Shown: in pieces, positions 42,743 through 45,145 of the stretch
How positions within the stretch are numbered: position 1 is the first letter of the stretch
Layout: each line of letters starts with the position of its first letter
Source of the DNA: Paracoccaceae bacterium
GTDB taxonomy: Bacteria; Pseudomonadota; Alphaproteobacteria; Rhodobacterales; Rhodobacteraceae
Reading direction: 5' to 3'
Length of the DNA stretch: 45,145 bases
Assembly: GCA_947461435.1 (NCBI GenBank)
Contig: CANHLE010000018.1
Location: 1-45,145 of the forward strand
The notes under the pieces: model-generated
What the model was told of the DNA's origin: nothing
What the model saw: the letters and a program-made list of their open reading frames with translations, nothing else
Database searches by the model: none
Translations under genes and position numbers: made by a program

Positions 42743-43618
42743 TCACCGGGTCGGTATCGGAATTTCGCCGCGATAATCGTAAAATCCGCGCTGGGTCTTT
42801 CGCCCAAGCCAACCTGCCTCAACGTATTTGGTCAATAATGGGCAGGGGCGGTACTTGGTGTCTGCCAGACCATCATGCAGCACATTCATGATCGCAAGGC
42901 AGGTATCCAGACCAATAAAATCAGCCAGTTCCAGCGGACCCATCGGGTGATTGGCCCCAAGTTTGAGAGATTGGTCAATCGACTGCACATTGCCCACCCC
43001 TTCATACAGGGTATAGACAGCTTCGTTGATCATCGGCATCAAGATCCGATTGACGATGAACGCAGGAAAGTCTTCTGCGCTGGCGGCGATCTTTCCAAGC
43101 CGCTTTACCACACTGTGCAGCGTATCATAGGTGGCCACATCCGTCGCAATACCGCGGATCAGTTCGACCAATTGCATCACCGGAACCGGATTCATGAAGT
43201 GAAATCCCATGAACTTTTCCGGGCGGTCCGTACGGCTGGCCAGACGGGTAATGGAAATCGACGACGTGTTTGACGACAAGATCGTATGGGGCAGCAAATG
43301 GGGCTTCAGCGTTTCGAAGATCGCATTCTTGACCGCTTCTTTTTCTGTCGCGGCCTCGATCACCAGATCGCTCTGGCCAAGGTCCGGCAAAGACATGGTT
43401 GTTGAAATCCGCGACAAGGCCGCGATTTTGTCGCCTTCCGTGATCTTGGCCGACCGCACCTGTCGGTCAAGATTCTTGCTGATTGTTGCGACTGCTTTGT
43501 TCAGGCTGTCGCCGTTTACATCGTTCAGAAGAACCTGATACCCGGCAAGTGCAAAGACATGGGCAATGCCATTGCCCATCTGACCCGCGCCCACAACGCC
43601 AACTTTTTGAATGTCCAT
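42743..43618 (-). CDS. 3-hydroxybutyryl-CoA dehydrogenase
   Basis: A 291-residue NAD(P)-binding dehydrogenase that interconverts 3-hydroxybutyryl-CoA and acetoacetyl-CoA. The Rossmann motif G-A-G-Q-M-G-N-G-I-A is at 10-19; catalytic His is in F-M-G-F-H-F-M-N-P-V-P; and the C-terminal domain has G-V-G-N-V-Q-S-I-D-Q-S-L-K-L-G-A-N-H-P-M-G-P. It lies near etfA, a usual arrangement in Rhodobacterales, though here a DUF6473 gene on the other strand intervenes. It may serve PHB or ethylmalonyl-CoA metabolism. Confidence 0.94.
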   Translation of the reverse strand: MDIQKVGVVGAGQMGNGIAHVFALAGYQVLLNDVNGDSLNKAVATISKNLDRQVRSAKITEGDKIAALSRISTTMSLPDLGQSDLVIEAATEKEAVKNAIFETLKPHLLPHTILSSNTSSISITRLASRTDRPEKFMGFHFMNPVPVMQLVELIRGIATDVATYDTLHSVVKRLGKIAASAEDFPAFIVNRILMPMINEAVYTLYEGVGNVQSIDQSLKLGANHPMGPLELADFIGLDTCLAIMNVLHDGLADTKYRPCPLLTKYVEAGWLGRKTQRGFYDYRGEIPIPTR

Positions 43619-43764
43619 CTGTCCGGCCTTTCACTTTGGCCCGACATAATCAGCCATCGCCTCCCAGCGCAAGCGCTGCAGATTTTCAACAAATGCAGAC
43701 TTTAGCAGTTTGGAAACCCGGCTCTGCCACTTTGGCCTTGGGTGTGAATATATTGGGGTGTGGC

Positions 43765-44589
43765 ATGGCATATGCTTATCCGGGTGCGGGGGCACTCGAC
43801 ATTTCCTTGTGCCACTACGAAGGGTCACGGTTGCTGTTTCGCGGGCCGGCGCGGCGATTGGACAGGCCTTTTGTGGCGGTGCTGGGGGCTTCTGAATCCT
43901 ACGGCAAATATGTGGAACGGCCCTATGCCGATCTGATTCAGGGGCGGCTGCGTTTGAACGTGGTGAATCTGTCCTGTGTGAATGCCGGGGTGGATGTCTT
44001 CTTGAATGAAGACCCGATTACGCGGATTGCAGCGCGGGCCGAAGTGGCCATTGTGCAGGTGATGGGGGTGCAGAACACGTCTAACATGTTCTACAGCGTG
44101 CATCCGCGTCGCAACGATCGGTTCTTGGGCGCCACGCCTTTGTTGCAATCGATGTTTCCCAGCGTTGATTTCACTGAATTCTCGTTCACACGGCACATGC
44201 TTTGTGTGCTGCTGGCCCATTCGCCAGAAAAATTCGCTGTTGTGGCGACAGAGCTGCGACGTGCCTGGTCTGCGCGGATGAAGGCCCTAACCGAAAGATT
44301 GCCGCGTCAGCGCATCTTGCTGTGGATGGGCAATGTGCCCCCACCAGCGACATCAACCCAAAACCTCAGCGGTGATCCGATTATGGTGGATGCCCAGATG
44401 ATCGCTGCCCTTCGCCCCCATTTTACGCACTATGCGCAAGTGACCCCCTCATACGAGGCGACCGTTGAAGGGGGAGCGGGCCGCGTCTTTTCCGAAATGG
44501 ACGAAGTCGCGGCCTTGGCCCTTCCCGGGCAAAGCTTTCACCGGGATGTGGCGGCGTGTCTGGGGGATCTGTTGGAAAAGATGATCTAA
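43765..44589 (+). CDS. DUF6473 family protein
   Basis: A 274-residue protein starting at ATG 43765 (GGGGTG about 5 bases upstream); the longer in-frame extension is antisense to the dehydrogenase gene. The beginning M-A-Y-A-Y-P-G-A-G-A-L-D-I then L-F-R-G-P-A-R-R-L matches a family of Rhodobacterales proteins often found with sulfotransferases. V-A-V-L-G-A-S-E-S-Y-G-K-Y-V resembles a GDSL/SGNH-type nucleophile loop, so an esterase-like fold is possible, but no activity is known to me. A strong terminator follows. Confidence 0.75.
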   Translation: MAYAYPGAGALDISLCHYEGSRLLFRGPARRLDRPFVAVLGASESYGKYVERPYADLIQGRLRLNVVNLSCVNAGVDVFLNEDPITRIAARAEVAIVQVMGVQNTSNMFYSVHPRRNDRFLGATPLLQSMFPSVDFTEFSFTRHMLCVLLAHSPEKFAVVATELRRAWSARMKALTERLPRQRILLWMGNVPPPATSTQNLSGDPIMVDAQMIAALRPHFTHYAQVTPSYEATVEGGAGRVFSEMDEVAALALPGQSFHRDVAACLGDLLEKMI

Positions 44590-44597
44590 AGCAAAAA

Positions 44598-44623
44598 GGC
44601 GCCCCGCAAGGGGCGCCTTTTTT
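44598..44623 (+). terminator. Strong bidirectional rho-independent terminator
   Basis: GGCGCCCC pairs perfectly with GGGGCGCC over a GCAA tetraloop, followed by six T and preceded by five A, so it works in both directions. It lies between the convergent DUF6473 and etfA genes. Confidence 0.93.
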
Positions 44624-44638
44624 CCGGATTTGAGTCGC

Positions 44639-45145
44639 TTAAAGCTGCTCGATCATTTCCGGCACGGCCGCAAACAGATCGGCCACAAGACCATAATCGG
44701 CCACCTGGAAAATCGGGGCTTCTTCGTCCTTGTTGATGGCGACGATGATTTTGGAATCCTTCATCCCGGCAAGATGCTGGATTGCGCCAGAAATGCCGAC
44801 CGCGACGTAAAGCTGCGGGGCAACAACCTTGCCTGTCTGACCAACCTGCCAGTCGTTCGGGGCATAGCCCGAATCAACCGCCGCGCGGGATGCCCCGACG
44901 GCCGCGTTCAGTTTGTCCGCCAGTTTTTCGATCAGATCAAAGCTTTCCTTTGATCCCACGCCGCGCCCGCCCGAAACCACAATCCCGGCCGAGGTAAGTT
45001 CCGGCCGATCAGAGGACGCCACCTTGTCCGCCACCCAAGCCGACAAGCCGGCCTCACCCGGGCCACCGATTTTCTCGACTGCCGCTGTGCCCGTCGCGGG
45101 GGCCGCGGTAAAGCTGGCGGTGCGAACTGTGAACACCTTTTTTGT
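44639..45145 (-). CDS. etfA: Electron transfer flavoprotein alpha subunit, 3' part
   Basis: The C-terminal 168 or so residues; the frame is open to the right edge, and M at 45136 is internal, not the start. The FAD-binding motif is complete: [12 protein letters not shown], then [33 protein letters not shown] and [11 protein letters not shown]. EtfA accepts electrons from acyl-CoA dehydrogenases such as the methylsuccinyl-CoA enzyme in this window. Confidence 0.95.
   Translation of the reverse strand, partial: TKKVFTVRTASFTAAPATGTAAVEKIGGPGEAGLSAWVADKVASSDRPELTSAGIVVSGGRGVGSKESFDLIEKLADKLNAAVGASRAAVDSGYAPNDWQVGQTGKVVAPQLYVAVGISGAIQHLAGMKDSKIIVAINKDEEAPIFQVADYGLVADLFAAVPEMIEQL

Noticed and set aside
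1-45145. tRNA or rRNA genes, CRISPR arrays, transposases, phage genes
   Set aside because: I looked for these on both strands and found no cloverleaf, repeat-spacer pattern, or transposase or integrase motif that could be supported.

Overview
The window looks like chromosomal DNA of a marine or freshwater alphaproteobacterium of the Rhodobacterales (Roseobacter/Rhodobacter group). The main support is the block pckA | chvI-chvG-hprK-rapZ-EIIA(Man)-HPr, together with an N-terminally extended (2S)-methylsuccinyl-CoA dehydrogenase of the ethylmalonyl-CoA pathway, a deoC plus double aldehyde dehydrogenase pair, a DUF6473-type protein and an hbd/etfA neighbourhood. Genes are densely packed and GC-rich. 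I see no tRNA, rRNA, CRISPR array, insertion sequence or prophage.

Region 1 (1-7892). A YeeE/YedE-type membrane pair at the left edge is followed by a flavin electron-transfer module on the minus strand. Read in its own direction it is: small PepSY protein, acidic secreted protein, DUF2271 protein with a textbook FMN-attachment motif, a 735-residue PepSY-membrane/flavodoxin/ferredoxin-reductase fusion, and the flavin transferase ApbE. Divergent from it is a QseB/QseC-like two-component system tightly linked to a VIT1/CCC1-family iron/manganese transporter. The response regulator reading frame is broken by one extra base. The shared promoter carries an 11-bp tandem repeat typical of OmpR-family operators. 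I infer a regulated, metal-linked system that moves cytosolic electrons to a periplasmic flavoprotein.

Region 2 (7893-21470). This is a probable general-stress island. Three promoters match the EcfG consensus GGAAC-N16-CGTT exactly. They precede a 55-residue basic protein, a PRC-barrel protein (followed by a PQQ-type dehydrogenase lipoprotein) and a giant cyclic beta-1,2-glucan synthase (ndvB). An EcfG-like (ECF15-type) sigma factor lies just after ndvB. The ndvB start is problematic: the first in-frame ATG lies inside the promoter, and the best ribosome site leads into a frame that stops after 12 codons.

Region 3 (21647-34461). Metabolic genes: deoC and a double ALDH for deoxyribose use, an NhaD antiporter with a P-loop kinase, an EamA exporter divergent from adenine deaminase, a GFA-fold protein, an MFS carrier, an extended SDR and methylsuccinyl-CoA dehydrogenase.

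Region 4 (34614-45145). A TauE/SafE permease is followed by PEP carboxykinase, divergent from the ChvI-ChvG/HprK/RapZ/PTS regulatory operon, which ends in an acyltransferase. Then come 3-hydroxybutyryl-CoA dehydrogenase, a DUF6473 protein, a strong terminator and the 3' part of etfA. The pckA-chvI intergenic region contains a 13-bp direct repeat two helical turns apart, a candidate operator for a carbon-flux regulator.
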